From contig CP136067.1 of assembly GCA_032622095.1 (NCBI GenBank), positions 56,277,899 through 56,341,898 of the forward strand: DNA of 64,000 nt, read 5' to 3'. Of this stretch, positions 9,840-20,699 are shown piece after piece. The stretch comes from Siphonodentalium dalli. Taxonomy: Eukaryota; Mollusca; Scaphopoda; Gadilida; Siphonodentaliidae. The notes beneath the pieces are model-generated. The model saw nothing but the letters and a program-made list of their open reading frames with translations. It made no database searches and had not been told where the DNA came from. The position numbers and the translations under genes are program-made. How positions within the stretch are numbered: position 1 is the stretch's first letter; each line of letters starts with the position of its first letter.

Positions 9840-10349
9840 ATATATATTTTGAAGACCTCTGTTTCTTTGTTTGTCTGTTTGTTTGTCTGTATGTATGTCA
9901 TTTATACAAATCTACGATTCTCGACCGATCGGGACGAAACTTGGTACGTGTGTGTAGTTTGACCAGGCGGTCGTCCTTGTCGTATTAGCGAGCCCGTGCG
10001 ACGCCCGTGCAGCGCATGCGCAGACGAGATCTCGGAAACGGTTGGAGCTATCGACTTGAAATTTGGTATGTGAATGTATCTTGCCCCGGATACGAATTTT
10101 ATCGGGTCGTCGAGCCCGTGCGACGCCAGCTTCGCGCATGCGCAGACGAGATCTCGGAAACGGGTGGAGCTATCGACTTCAAATTTGGTATGTGAATGTA
10201 TCTTGCCCCGGATACGAATTTCATCGGGTCGCCGAGCCCGTGCGACGCCAGCTTCGCGCATGCGCAGACCAGATCTCGGAAACGGGTGCAACTATCGACT
10301 TGAAATTTGGTTTTTGAATAGCCCGGACAACGTCGGGCTCATCGGCTAG
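9840..10349 (+). mobile_element. Helitron-type 3' end (non-autonomous)
   Basis: The right end has the Helitron signature: a GC-rich hairpin (GCCCGGACAACGTCGGGC, 10321-10338) followed 7 bases later by CTAG and then T (10346-10350). Upstream are a TTTG/TCTG-rich tract (9860-9900), the phrase GGGACGAAACTTGGTACGTG, and a 122-bp tandem. Helitrons are rolling-circle DNA transposons that insert between A and T and end in CTRR with a 3' hairpin. No Rep/helicase is encoded here. The 5' end (TC start) was not located, so the left limit is arbitrary. Confidence 0.65.
9988..10316 (+). repeat. 122-bp tandem inside the Helitron-like tail
   Basis: CGCAGACGAGATCTCGGAAA (or CGCAGACCAG...) starts at 10019, 10141 and 10263, giving an exact 122-bp period. 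A partial unit precedes. Each unit holds CGACTTGAAATTTGGTATGT or a close variant and CGAGCCCGTGCGACGCC. Open frames on both strands across it are periodic shadows. Confidence 0.9.
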
Positions 10350-10438
10350 TATATCATATATTGTGATATCATTGACAAATTTCTAAATAAAATTATAGGG
10401 AAACTTTTTTAATTCGCCTTGTTATTCTTTAAATACTG

Positions 10439-10559
10439 TGGCTTAAGATAGTTATCCCCTCGCTGTCGGGCATTCGTCCAAATATCAACCTCGGCTTCGC
10501 CTCGGTGAATTATTTTTCCGAATGCCCGACAGCTCGGGGGATATCCTATACGTAAGCCA
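10439..10559. repeat. Foldback repeat, ~40-bp arms
   Basis: Left arm 10439-10476 ends GCTGTCGGGCATTCG. Right arm 10519-10559 begins CGAATGCCCGACAGC. The centre holds CCTCGGCTTCGCCTCGG. It is probably a small MITE. Confidence 0.75.
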
Positions 10560-10779
10560 GAAAGCAAATTTAATGCCATAAGCTCGGGCTTTGAACCGAC
10601 ACTAATGGGAGATTTTACACGTAACCCGATTAATATATGGCGATCACTTCCGAATACAAGTAATCTACTTTTGTATGAACATAACAGGAAGAGATTATAT
10701 ATATATATACTACAATTAAGAATATAAAGAGATGAGGATAAACTATTGAGTAATCTCTCACCGGTCAGGCAGCCAGGTT

Positions 10780-11304
10780 GATTTGCTTCTGACGCACCGG
10801 GTTAAACCGACACGGTCCTCATCAGGACCTTCTGCCGGCCGCAACACGGCAGCTGGAGACCGCCAGCTACCTGTGGACGAAGGAGCGAAGAAAAAGAGGC
10901 AGAAAAGCAAGAAGACCTCCTCCCACAAAAGAAGAGATGCAGACAGGAAGGCCAAGTGGAAACAGGGGAGAGCTGAGAGACGCCCAGCTCCCCCCTCGGC
11001 CTCAACCCGACGATACCACCACCAGAAGGAGAGACGCCGATGTCACCCCTGATGTCTCTGCTATCGTCACCGAGGTCAACGGAGACAGGAACGCGGATAT
11101 CACCCCGACGCTCCTGCCGCTGACTTCGAGGTAGAGATGGACACATTCACACCTGCGACACCGGGGTACCAACACATACCAGTGTCCTCCATTTAAAAAC
11201 ACTTCTTCGAATATTTCCGTTATTTCGTCAAAAACACTTCTTCTCATATACAAATCACCGTTATTTAGTAAATTAACATTCTTTATAGAGTTATTGCCCT
11301 TCAT
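10780..11304. other. GC-rich segment with open frames on both strands, identity unknown
   Basis: The base composition is clearly richer in GC than its neighbours. On the plus strand a frame from 10783 to 11052 is very basic (KKKRQKSKKTSSHKRRDADR), like a nucleic-acid-binding tail. On the minus strand 11304-11002 starts with NLLNNGDLYMRRSVFDEIT, which also looks like protein. They cannot both be right. It could be a fragment of a gene or retroelement ORF. I do not recognise either. Confidence 0.2.
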
Positions 11305-11353
11305 ATTAAATATGAAGCTAACATGCAGGATTAACTATACATGTCTTCATTTA

Positions 11354-11452
11354 GTGGACAATCACAAGCTCGTGTGCCACGCGTGGTTGGATTGTCCATT
11401 TATTAATGACCATTTTAGGTAAGGATTGTCCGTTTATAAGTGGACAATCCTT
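11354..11452. repeat. Paired GGACAATC / GATTGTCC hairpins
   Basis: TGGACAATC at 11354 pairs with GATTGTCCA near 11398. AAGGATTGTCC at 11421 pairs perfectly with GGACAATCCTT ending 11452 around a 10-base loop. The same 8-mer is thus used four times in alternating orientation. Confidence 0.65.
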
Positions 11453-11465
11453 GAAGAATTGCCTG

Positions 11466-11556
11466 GTATAGTGACCTAATGTATAGCATAGTGACCTCAT
11501 ATATAGTATAGTGACCTCATTATATAACGTATAGTTACCTCATTATATACAGTATA
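11466..11556. repeat. Short tandem repeat, 20-23 bp period
   Basis: ATAGTGACCT or ATAGTTACCT cores lie at about 11468, 11488, 11508 and 11531, separated by AT-rich spacers. Confidence 0.8.
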
Positions 11557-13574
11557 GACTAAATTACAAAATATCCTTTTGTCACTCATGCCTCAGCCCA
11601 TTTTAGGCCCTTATATGGGAAAATTTATCCATTTCAACACTCCCGTGTGACTGCAATGCCAGGCTTGCCAGCAAGGCTATACTAGGGCAGAACTATTTTA
11701 TCTCATGAATATTTTCGAGTCCATCTTGTACATCGTAAACAGATAATATTGTCGACATCGGCTTATTTTTTTTAATAGGTTCCATATGAGCTTATTTTCG
11801 GGAGAACAGGCTGGATACATTGACGGTATATATTGGAAAAGGTCAAAGCATTGACAATTATTCAGCAAATCGTATTCAAACTAAAAGCGATGTTTGTTGA
11901 CAAATTACTGTAACAGGTTTGTTTACATAACAATTGTTTCAACTTGCGATATTTCGTTATTGGAGAAGTATCAATAATGAATATAAGAATAAAGTTGATC
12001 TATTTCTCCATGTTCTTATTAATGGTGATTTTTTTACAGAATTTGTGTAAATGTTTTGCACATTTACGCCCTGCACGATCCTAGGGTCCCTTTAAATGTT
12101 TGAAATAAACTTTACTTAGAAAACATTATCGTAACGATATAACTTTGCCTCTGCTCACGTCATCAAGAGAGAACTGCGTGGATGCTCCTCGTGCAATAAT
12201 GATAGGCAACCTACCCAAGAGGGATAATCCAATTCTGATATAAAACCTATCGGGAATATCCCCGAGAACATTTTCAACAATCCTGGTGGTTGGTGACTTC
12301 GAATGTGCATGTTGTGATCCCACGCTCGCTGCCGCACCCTGTCCCACAAACACCGAAACGACAATAACGTTTACATAGGATGAAAATCAGCAATTGAAAG
12401 AGAGCAAATTGGAGCTTTAAGCATAATACTCAACTATACCGTCACACATATATGGGCTGATATATAAAGGCATGTGTATTTTGACATTAAGTGCATATCC
12501 GAGTATTTATAAGGATATCAACAACATACACGCAATAAATGCAATGTAACGCACAATGTACATGTACATTTAACGTACATTATGGACTTGTCCTTGGAAT
12601 TTCACCCCATTTTTTTTCACCAGCATACCATGTTGACCAAAATTGAAAATCATTCCCAATTTTCGATCAAGTCGGGGTTCGAAGCCACAACATCATCGCC
12701 TAGCTCAGATCACGACCTAAGCACATCGGCTAATGGACATATTTGGAAAGGATACTCTTCCACGAAGATTTGTCATATTGCATACATGTATATTGTTCTT
12801 TCTATGGGTGTGCTATAGTGGCGAAATAATTCACTGTGTCAAGATGTCGATTTGTCGGAACAAAGACTCGGCTATAATAAAATGTGTTCGTCCTTACAAA
12901 CAGGACAAATTCCGACATATTGATCAAGTTCAGCTTGTATACAAATGACTCAGTGTTAGTCTCAATAATGTTGTTGTGAACGTTTAAACTGTTCTTTGTT
13001 CCTGAACTGAAATATAGACAGGGAATATTCTTAACTCTCCAAAACAAGCCATGTTGATGGCAGATCTACTAACACCAAGAACAAATTTCATGAATTTAAT
13101 TTGAATTTTATGCTAATGAGACAAAGTATCGATTTATTTGTTGACAGTTTTTGTCTTCCCTTTTGTATCAAGCCCATGTTTTCGGCAATCCGCCAAAGAA
13201 TCCATTAACTCAGACAATTGCCTATATGTTGTATAGTGTTCTAGCAGGCCGATTGGTTTTGCATTGCCGGTCGTAAGTCTTCACTATAAATATATTGATT
13301 TAATTTGAGAAATTAAATATACAGAATGATGTATATGTGCACCATTGCGCATGTTGACAAAACACTCGGATTAGCAGGTATATATAGAACGATGGACCAT
13401 GCAGTCGTGACGTTTTACAATATATCGACATCGCAAGCGTTTTGCACCAAGTCTGAATCAAAATGTCCAACTGACAGGTGGTACTATTTTTATTCGGGGA
13501 TACGGCTAACACATTCCAAGTTTCGGGATATTGAATGAGGTAATTGTTATATCAGTGTTTGAATTCTCGATATA
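11557..13574. other. No convincing gene
   Basis: Mostly AT-rich unique sequence. The best frame is minus 12353-12126, which stays open upstream to about 12385 and contains ENVLGDIPDRFYIRIGLSLL. It could be an exon, but I recognise no family and see no clear splice pair. Frames near 12582-12948 and 13326-13538 overlap others and lack any motif. Confidence 0.35.
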
Positions 13575-13578
13575 TTAA

Positions 13579-13970
13579 CCCTTTACCCAACAGAAGGGCC
13601 CTGTGCCAATGCATTCTCTTATATATGCGAGTCGACCATAGGTCGCCTCGCATATATAAGAGAATGCATTGGCTTAACACATTAAAAATTATAAAATTGT
13701 TAAAGAATGTAAGAAAAAATGATAAAAAGTGTTAAAAAAAGTTTTTTTTTAGGCCAATGCATTCTCTTATATATGCGAGGCGACCTATGGTCGACTCGCA
13801 TATATAAGAGAATGCATTGGCACAGGGCATAAATGTAACCATCACAATGTGGTCAATGAGCCGGTTCCAATGATATCCATATTTGTATGGTTCTATTGAG
13901 ACAGACCGAAGATATTTTAGGCTGGTGAAGCTTTATTTGGCCGGTTTTGGCCGGTTTGTTGGGTAAAGGG
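13579..13970. mobile_element. piggyBac-type MITE with two opposed hairpins (392 bp)
   Basis: TTAA flanks at 13575-13578 and 13971-13974. Perfect 14-bp terminal inverted repeats CCCTTTACCCAACA / TGTTGGGTAAAGGG. TTAA duplication and a CCC start are typical of piggyBac elements. Inside are two near-perfect ~33-bp-arm hairpins, 13605-13673 and 13753-13821, each beginning GCCAATGCATTCTCTTATAT. They are themselves inverted relative to one another, with matching flanks GCCCTGTG (13598) and CACAGGGC (13821). No transposase. Confidence 0.85.
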
Positions 13971-13974
13971 TTAA

Positions 13975-15427
13975 GTGAACCTCGCGAGTGATCTTGTTTT
14001 CCACCAAAAAAGATGACGTTACTTCAACTTACCTATCACATGATAATATCACCCACCTCCAACACGAGCGTCTTTTGAGACCCAGGAAGAAGATATGCGG
14101 ACCAAGAACATAACCTTATACAACAACACAATGCAACCGAATTAAAGGAATATGACCTCTTCCGTTTTGGAAAAAAGCGATCGTCGACGACATTATGCAC
14201 TTGACTTGAAACTTTTTTTTTCATATAAAAGCATTTGGGCCACACGGTTTTGAAACTGATGAAGTCCCCATCCCGTCAAGATTACGGTAATATAATATTA
14301 TTGGGGTACAGTGGTTTGGTGCAGCATTGTTATACATGACAAAAAGAGTGTGCAAGTGAGAAATAATACCTTTTAATAATACAGCAATGAAATAATACGA
14401 TGTTGTCAATGAGAAGTTCTGGATTCGAGTGCCGGTCTTCATTCGCCTGGTCATCTCGTGAGCTTCCGGGTATCTTCGGTCATCCTCGGTGGTTTCCGGA
14501 TTTCCCCGTATCTTCGCTTCAATATAGCTATATTGGTGCCGTTGACCGAGACGTATATATATTTGGTACAGATTTTATTCTATCAGACCTAACTATGAAA
14601 ACCCATAAATACAACACTCTTCCCCATTTTAATAAAAAGAACGACCAACCTACTCTAAAATTGAGGGAAGATGGATATACCAATACCTCTTGGCCCAAAA
14701 TGAGGCAGCAAAGTTCTCAGAGACATGGTTAACACCTCCCTTAGACCTCTCAATGAGCACCACTCTGATGGGTTCCAAAAACCCATGTTACAAACCCACG
14801 AGCCAAAACAGGGTTAATTGCTTATGTTAAACCCTTAACAAATTCCAGTTAATGAATTTTGAACTACATAATTTTGAACTACATAATTTTGAACTTCGAT
14901 CATAGGATTAGGCTATATTACCATCAGCTGATGGTAATATGAGGTACCAGTGATTGTCATGAGATAGTTTAGAATCAGACATTGTTTTCGTGTGCTGAGA
15001 TTTCTCTCACATGGTGCGTGTTTTGCGTCAAAAGAACAGCAGTCCTCTTCATCGGGAACTTATCAAATCACTGACTTTAGCATTCATTAAAACTAATGCA
15101 TCTGTATGAGACAAGCTGTCGTTTGACTCTTATTTCTTGCTAGGTTTAATTTGATATATTGCCCCGATCCTCATCATATATTCAGTTGAAGAGCATCATA
15201 TTCTGACTGCCGCTGCAGTCTAACCAGCTTATATATTTATGCGATTATTCAAACAATATCGTAGACCATTGAGCTGATCAACTATATGTGCGACGCTTGG
15301 TATTTAGTTTTTTGTTTTAGAGTTATTGTTCCTTTGTTAAATGTTACTGTTAACGATTCTTGAGTTCTCACAATTGGATGACAATACGATTGGAAACTAT
15401 CGTGTGATTGAGTGGATATAATGGAAT
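13975..15427. other. No gene recognised; one perfect palindrome
   Basis: Unique AT-rich DNA. A 16-bp phrase TTTTGAACTACATAA is repeated at about 14856-14895. The plus-strand frame 14400-14732 has no family features. Confidence 0.4.
14915..14940. repeat. 26-bp perfect palindrome
   Basis: ATATTACCATCAG followed directly by CTGATGGTAATAT, with no loop. It could be a dyad binding site or the core of an old foldback element; nothing nearby decides. Confidence 0.8.
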
Positions 15428-15707
15428 ATGTGTCAAACATATATACATTCCCAAACAATGTACTGTTACCAGAAAGTAGGAATACAACAACTTGTGGATC
15501 GACGGGTGCCTATAACTGCCAGTAAAAAGACGGTGCAGACTTCACAACATAAACAACCCCCTACTCTCATATCCAATCGGGACCAATGGGTGATTGTGTT
15601 AGTTGTCTCTATACTACTGGGTGATAGTGTTATCTTCAGCAAAGAGTGCCGACTCCCGTGCACTTATAATGATACACATACAAATGAAGGCACTGTTAGT
15701 GGTGAAT

Positions 15708-17515
15708 TAGTCCGGCCGCCAGGTCACGGATGCGTGTTTTGGCGTATAAAGTTTTTTTCTCTGCGGATTTTGTAAATTCAGGTATCCGACATCAAGATTT
15801 TATCGGCTGGCCATCTGTCAGCCTTGAGCAATTTTTTTTATAGTGCCCTAAAAAGTATACCCCCCCCCCAATTTTTTTCACAGACGTAAAACCAGTTACT
15901 TGGAATTTATTGCAAACTCACATGACTAATCTAGTAAAATATATATTTTTTCATGAAGCTAAGGTATAATGACACTATTTTGGCCCAAAATTGAAACTCA
16001 CCATCCAAGATGGCCACCAAAATGGCCGCCGGAAGTTGAAAATATGACATTTTTTCACAAATATCTTCTAGATCAGTTCATGATGTTTGGAACTGGTTGA
16101 GTAATATGACGTTATTTTGTATTTTTTATATTAACTGATCATTGGAGCAATTATATATGCCATTATTGGGGTCCTATCCCCTTGTAATCCCTCAAAAATT
16201 CGATTTTACAGAACGCGTTATAAAATTTTACAAAAAAATCACAACTGGGATTCTAGTCATATTTCAACAAGACATGAACAGAAGGTTGCAAATAAGTGAG
16301 GCATACCATTACCTATGAATATTCCAACTCACTGGAACCAAAATTCTTACTTTGGCTCAAAATGGCTGCCAAAAAGGCCGACAAAATATGGAAAATGGTA
16401 AATATTGCCCTGGGGTGTCCTGCAATCGCTTACAAGTTGTGGTTGATGTACATAATTGGCTATTATGCCTTCTATACATTGAATACTAACATGTCTGCTG
16501 CACCATGGTTAATTGTTACTGTTATCACCACTGACATCACCAAAAATATTGGACTTTTCTCTCAAAAACTTGACATAAATATCGGCAAAAATTAACTTTT
16601 CAGGTTTGGATCATTTTTTCTAGTAATATGTAACTATCTTTAGATTGATAGGTGTTTATTGTATTGGTCTATCTTAAATGTGCACACTACGGTGTTTATA
16701 GACCAAATTGCCCAAGATGGCTTCCAAAATGGCAACCAAATTGGTAAAAGTCATTTCTTTTACATATATCATTATAACATTATACATATAACATTATTCT
16801 CTGCGTTATCCGAAAATGTAGCAAATTGTGACACACTTGGTTATTATACGTGTTAGGTAATTAACTGACAACTAAATGTTCTATTATGGTTGTCCCAGTT
16901 CCGTATGGGGCATGGCAAATTAATTTTAAAGTATGGATATTTGCGGAGAACCTCTTTTGTGATTCTGACCATATTATTGAAAGGAAATGGGCAGAACTTT
17001 GAGACGGAACTGATATGAACCATAATATGTGGCTCTTCTGGTCCATTATGATAAACCAATATCAACTGGATACAGGATGGTTGCCAAGATGGTAGCCAGG
17101 GAGTTACTCTATGTGAAGTGGATAGGTATACATGGAGTTAATGTATGTCATGAATGATGTGAATATGTATACAATGAGTGACTATCTGGTTATGAGTGTG
17201 TTGTCCATAGTGAGATGTATGGGTATACAGGGAGGGGTCATGGTCATGTGTGGGGTGAATCGGTATGAATTGAGTGACTGTATTGTGTATGGTGTATCCT
17301 GTACGGTGCACCTTGTGTGCCTGTATGGACATTGATGTGGTGTATGGATGTAGCTACATGGTCATCTATGTATTGATTATGTATATATGGAGTGACTGTA
17401 AGGTCATGGGTGGGATGTACATGTGTTTCTGTATGCTCATGAATGGGGTGTGTGGATAAATAGTGAGTGATTTTATGGTTAGGGGTAATGTGTATGGTAT
17501 ACATATTCACCTCAC
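15708..17515 (+). repeat. Left arm of the foldback element
   Basis: Matches 18280-20108 in reverse complement with scattered substitutions and small indels. Landmarks are a C-run at 15860 facing the G-run at 19937, and GTTCTATTATGGTTGTCCCA (16879) facing its complement near 18910. Confidence 0.8.
16296..16595 (+). CDS. Arm ORF, 99 aa, function unknown (doubtful)
   Basis: Begins MRHTITYEYSNSLEPKFLLW and contains a KMAAKKADKIWK stretch and a hydrophobic segment (LMYIIGYYAFYTLN). An equal-length frame occupies the mirror position in the other arm (19512-19213). About ten residues differ between the two, several non-conservatively, so I see no sign of purifying selection. Likely a fortuitous frame kept by arm similarity. 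Confidence 0.2.
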   Translation: MRHTITYEYSNSLEPKFLLWLKMAAKKADKIWKMVNIALGCPAIAYKLWLMYIIGYYAFYTLNTNMSAAPWLIVTVITTDITKNIGLFSQKLDINIGKN

Positions 17516-18700
17516 CATTGGCCATATCACTCACTGTATCCTTATTTGTCACACCATAGCCGAACAGCCACTAAAGATATACTAATACACCCCAGCCATG
17601 TCAGTATAGTCACTCCATGTGAGCATATGCACATCATCCATGGCCATATAGGCACTCGCTATATACACATACACCTCGCCCATGACCATATAGCAACACG
17701 ATTGTATATCCGCATAACCTACACATGACCATACTGCCACGAGTCGCCAAGCATGAACACCAGGTATACTCACACACCTGACACATGACCATTTAGTCAC
17801 TTCCTGCATAGATATTCATTACATTGATGACATACAGTCACTCCTTGTATACCTACTCATCTCACCATTGACCATACAGTCACTACATGTATACATATTC
17901 CACATACAGTCATATAACCACTCGATATATACATATGAAGCTCATCCTAGACCATAGAGTCACTCCAGGTATACATATGCACCTCACCACTGGCCATTCA
18001 GTCCTTCCAGATATACAAAAACCCGCACACACGACCACTCATACCATCCATACTTGCATATACACCTAACACATGACAATTCAGCAACGCACTATATAAC
18101 CATACACGCCATCCATTATCATACAGCTAATCCCTACACACCCACCAATGATAATACATCCACGATATATATACATATACATCCCATCCGTTACTACAAG
18201 GACACTTCATATATACCCACACGATAATGTCCACCAGCTTACTCCAGGTATGAATATATACTTCAATCATGACAGTACAGTCATTCCGTGTATACCACAC
18301 ACATTACCCGTAACCATAAAATTACTCACTATTTATCCACACACCCCATCCATGATCATACAGAAAACACATGTACATCCCACCCATGCCCTTACAGTCA
18401 CTCCATATATACATAATCAATACATAGATGACCATGTAGCTATATCCATACACCACATCAATGTCCATACAGGCACACCGGGTGCACCCGTACGGGATAG
18501 ACACAACCATACACCATACAGTGACTCCATGCATACCGATACACCCAACAACTGACCATGACCTCTCCCTGTATACCTATAAATATCACTATGGACAACA
18601 CAAGCATAACCATATAGTCACTCATTGTATACATATTCACATCATTCGTGACATACACTAACTCCATGTATACCTATTCACCTCACCTATGATCATAAAG
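17120..18700. repeat. Diverged ~40-50 bp tandem repeats at the element centre
   Basis: Recurring phrases of the type CACTCCATGTATACATATGC, CACCTCACCCATGACCATA. From 17120 to about 17510 they run on one strand and from about 17515 to 18700 on the other, so the polarity flips inside the element. The outer parts belong to the inverted arms. Confidence 0.7.
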
Positions 18701-20108
18701 TAACTCCCTGTCTACCATCTTGTTATCCATCCTGTATCCAGTTGATATTGGCTTATCGTAATGGACCAGAAGAGCCATATATTATGTTTCATCTCAGTTC
18801 CGTCTCAAAGTTCTGCCCATTTCCTTTCAATAATATGGTCAGAATCACAAAAGAGGTTCTCCGCAAATTGCCATACTTTAAAATTAATTTGCCATGCCCC
18901 ATACGGAACTGGGACAACCATAATAGAACATTTAGTTGTCAGTTAATTACCTAACACGTATAATAACCAAGTGTGTCACAATTTGCTACATTTTCGGATA
19001 ACGCAGAGAATAATGTTGTATATATAATGTTATAATGATATATGTAAAAAAAATGACTTTTACCAATTTGGTTGCCATTTTGGAAGCCATCTTGAGCAAT
19101 TTGGTCTATAAACACCATAGTGTGACACATTTAAGATAAACCAATACAATAAACAGCTTTCAATCCAAAGATAGTTACATATTACAAGACAAAATGGTCC
19201 AAACCTGAAAAGTTATTTTTTGCCGATATTTATGTCAAGTTTTTGAGAGAAAAGTCCAATATTTTTGGTGATGTCAGTGGTGGCAACAGTAACAATTAAC
19301 CATGGTGCAGCAGACATGTTAGTATTCAATGTATAGAAGGCATAATAGCTAATTTTGTACATCAACCGCAACTTGTAAGCGATTGCAGGACACCCTAGGG
19401 CAATATTGATCATTTTCCATATTTTGGCGGCCATTTTGGCAGCCATTTTGAGCCAAAGTAAGAATTTTGGTTCCAGTGAGTTGGAATATTCATACGTAAT
19501 GGTATGCCTCACTTAAATGCAACCTTCTGTTCATTTCTTGTTGAAATATGACTAGAATCCCAGTTGTGATTTTTTGTAAAATTTTATACCGCATTCTGTA
19601 AAATCGAATTTTTGAGGGATCACAAGCGGATAGGACCCCAATAATTGCATATTTAATTGCTCCAATGATCAGTTAATATACAAAATACAAAATAAAGTCA
19701 TATTACTCAAGTAGTTCCAAACAGCATGAACTGATCTAGAAGATATTTGAGAAAAAATGTCATATTTTCAACTTCCGGCGGCCATTTTGGTGGCCATCTT
19801 GGATGGTGAGTTTCAATTTTAGCCCAAAATAGTGTCATTATGTCTTAGCTTCATGAAAATATATACATTTTACTAGATTAGTCACGTGAATTTGCAACAA
19901 ATTTCAAGTAACTGGTTTTACGTCTGGGGAAATCTGGGGGGGGGGGTATACTTTTTAGGGCGCTATAAAAAAATTTGCTCAAGGCTGACAGATGGCCAGC
20001 CGATAAAATCTTGATGTCGGATACCTGAATTTACAAAATCCGCAGAGAAAAAAACTTTATACGCGAAAACAAGCATTCGTGAATTCCGGGTGTTTGGCGA
20101 CCGGACTA
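18280..20108 (-). repeat. Right arm of the foldback element
   Basis: Reverse-complement partner of 15708-17515. CCATAAAATTACTCACTATT at 18315 faces the block at about 17460-17485, marking the innermost clear pairing. Confidence 0.8.
19213..19512 (-). CDS. Mirror arm ORF, 99 aa, function unknown (doubtful)
   Basis: Partner of the frame at 16296-16595, same length and ends. It differs at about ten residues (for example KMAAKMAAKIWKM here). No domain recognised. Confidence 0.2.
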   Translation of the reverse strand: MRHTITYEYSNSLEPKFLLWLKMAAKMAAKIWKMINIALGCPAIAYKLRLMYKISYYAFYTLNTNMSAAPWLIVTVATTDITKNIGLFSQKLDINIGKK

Positions 20109-20281
20109 AATTGGAAGAAACACAGAAATTAGTTAATCCCTATTTAATTTCTACCGAACGCCAATCCACTAGACACGACACAAGAAAGGTATATAGTAAC
20201 ATAAGATATAAAAAGAAACTCTTTGGTAAGGTTCGAGCCTTAGCAGCCCGTAATCGTTTTCATAATGGTCATGTTGCTTAA

Positions 20282-20699
20282 ACGCTCTTTATTGTCTCTT
20301 CAGCAGAACAGAATGGAGGTTAGCATACTGTGGTAACTATATTGCAATTAGACACTCTCGGAATAACATAAAGTCCATATGTTCATTCTGGTTCATCTCA
20401 ATTCTTGTAAACATTACTTTCTGTTGCTATATAATTCTGTTCTGGCAATATGCAACTCCGCTGCAATGCATATACACCTTTAACAATAGCTTGCGTATTC
20501 CCGTCTGAACAGCAGGTCAAAAGAGACTTGGTGCTTGGGAGCGTGTGTGATCATTACAATATCAAGCCTACATTGTGTTCTATGAAATAACATTCAGCCC
20601 CTGCTGAAGAGAATCTGGTCACAAAGACGAAGGTGACCTTGACCTCGGTATATAATTAGGTTCACCTTGGTGGAATACATAGAAAATACAATCGCTTTT
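20282..20699. other. No gene recognised
   Basis: Unique sequence between the interrupted frame and a LINE 3' end. It starts with the 13-mer AAACGCTCTTTAT that also occurs in three other places in the window. Confidence 0.4.

Larger units (their letters stand above)
15708..20108. mobile_element. Giant foldback (long-TIR) element, 4.4 kb
   Basis: The ends are TAGTCCGGCCGCC (15708) and the inverse of TAGTCCGGTCGCC (20108), flanked by AAT direct repeats (15705-15707 and 20109-20111). Inverted homology continues inward for about 1.8 kb per arm. The centre (about 17515-18280) is a diverged tandem repeat. The only frames are ~99-codon ones in the arms with no transposase motif, so it is probably non-autonomous. 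Arms include paired GGCCACCAAAATGGCCGCC-like blocks (about 16010 and 19780), a phrase I remember as common in marine invertebrate repeats. The superfamily is not determined. Confidence 0.8.
15428..20281 (+). pseudogene. Possible membrane-protein frame interrupted by the foldback element
   Basis: An open frame from ATG at 15428 reaches the AAT target site at 15705-15707. The same frame resumes at 20112 just past the second AAT and runs to a stop at 20279-20281. Leaving out the element and one AAT gives 450 bases, exactly 150 codons, with no internal stop. The left part has a hydrophobic segment, WVIVLVVSILLGDSVIF, at about residues 54-70, as in a single-pass membrane protein. The right part is basic. 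A strong GTAAGG donor at 20226 means the exon could end earlier. I recognise no family. Frames of 60-110 codons are common by chance here, so coding status is uncertain. If real, the 4.4 kb insertion breaks it. Confidence 0.35.

Noticed and set aside
12126-12385. Minus-strand frame with ENVLGDIPDRFYIR as an exon
   Set aside because: It looks protein-like, but there is no family match from memory and no supported splice sites; described only within the unannotated stretch.
12670-12700. GGGGTTCGAAGCC as a tRNA T-arm
   Set aside because: No acceptor, D or anticodon stems could be folded around it.
14400-14732. 110-codon plus-strand frame
   Set aside because: No motif, no homologous copy in the window and no hydrophobic or domain pattern.
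17120-18700. His/Thr-rich and Met/Val-rich frames in the foldback centre
   Set aside because: Products of the diverged tandem repeats; both strands are open and no start or stop is conserved.
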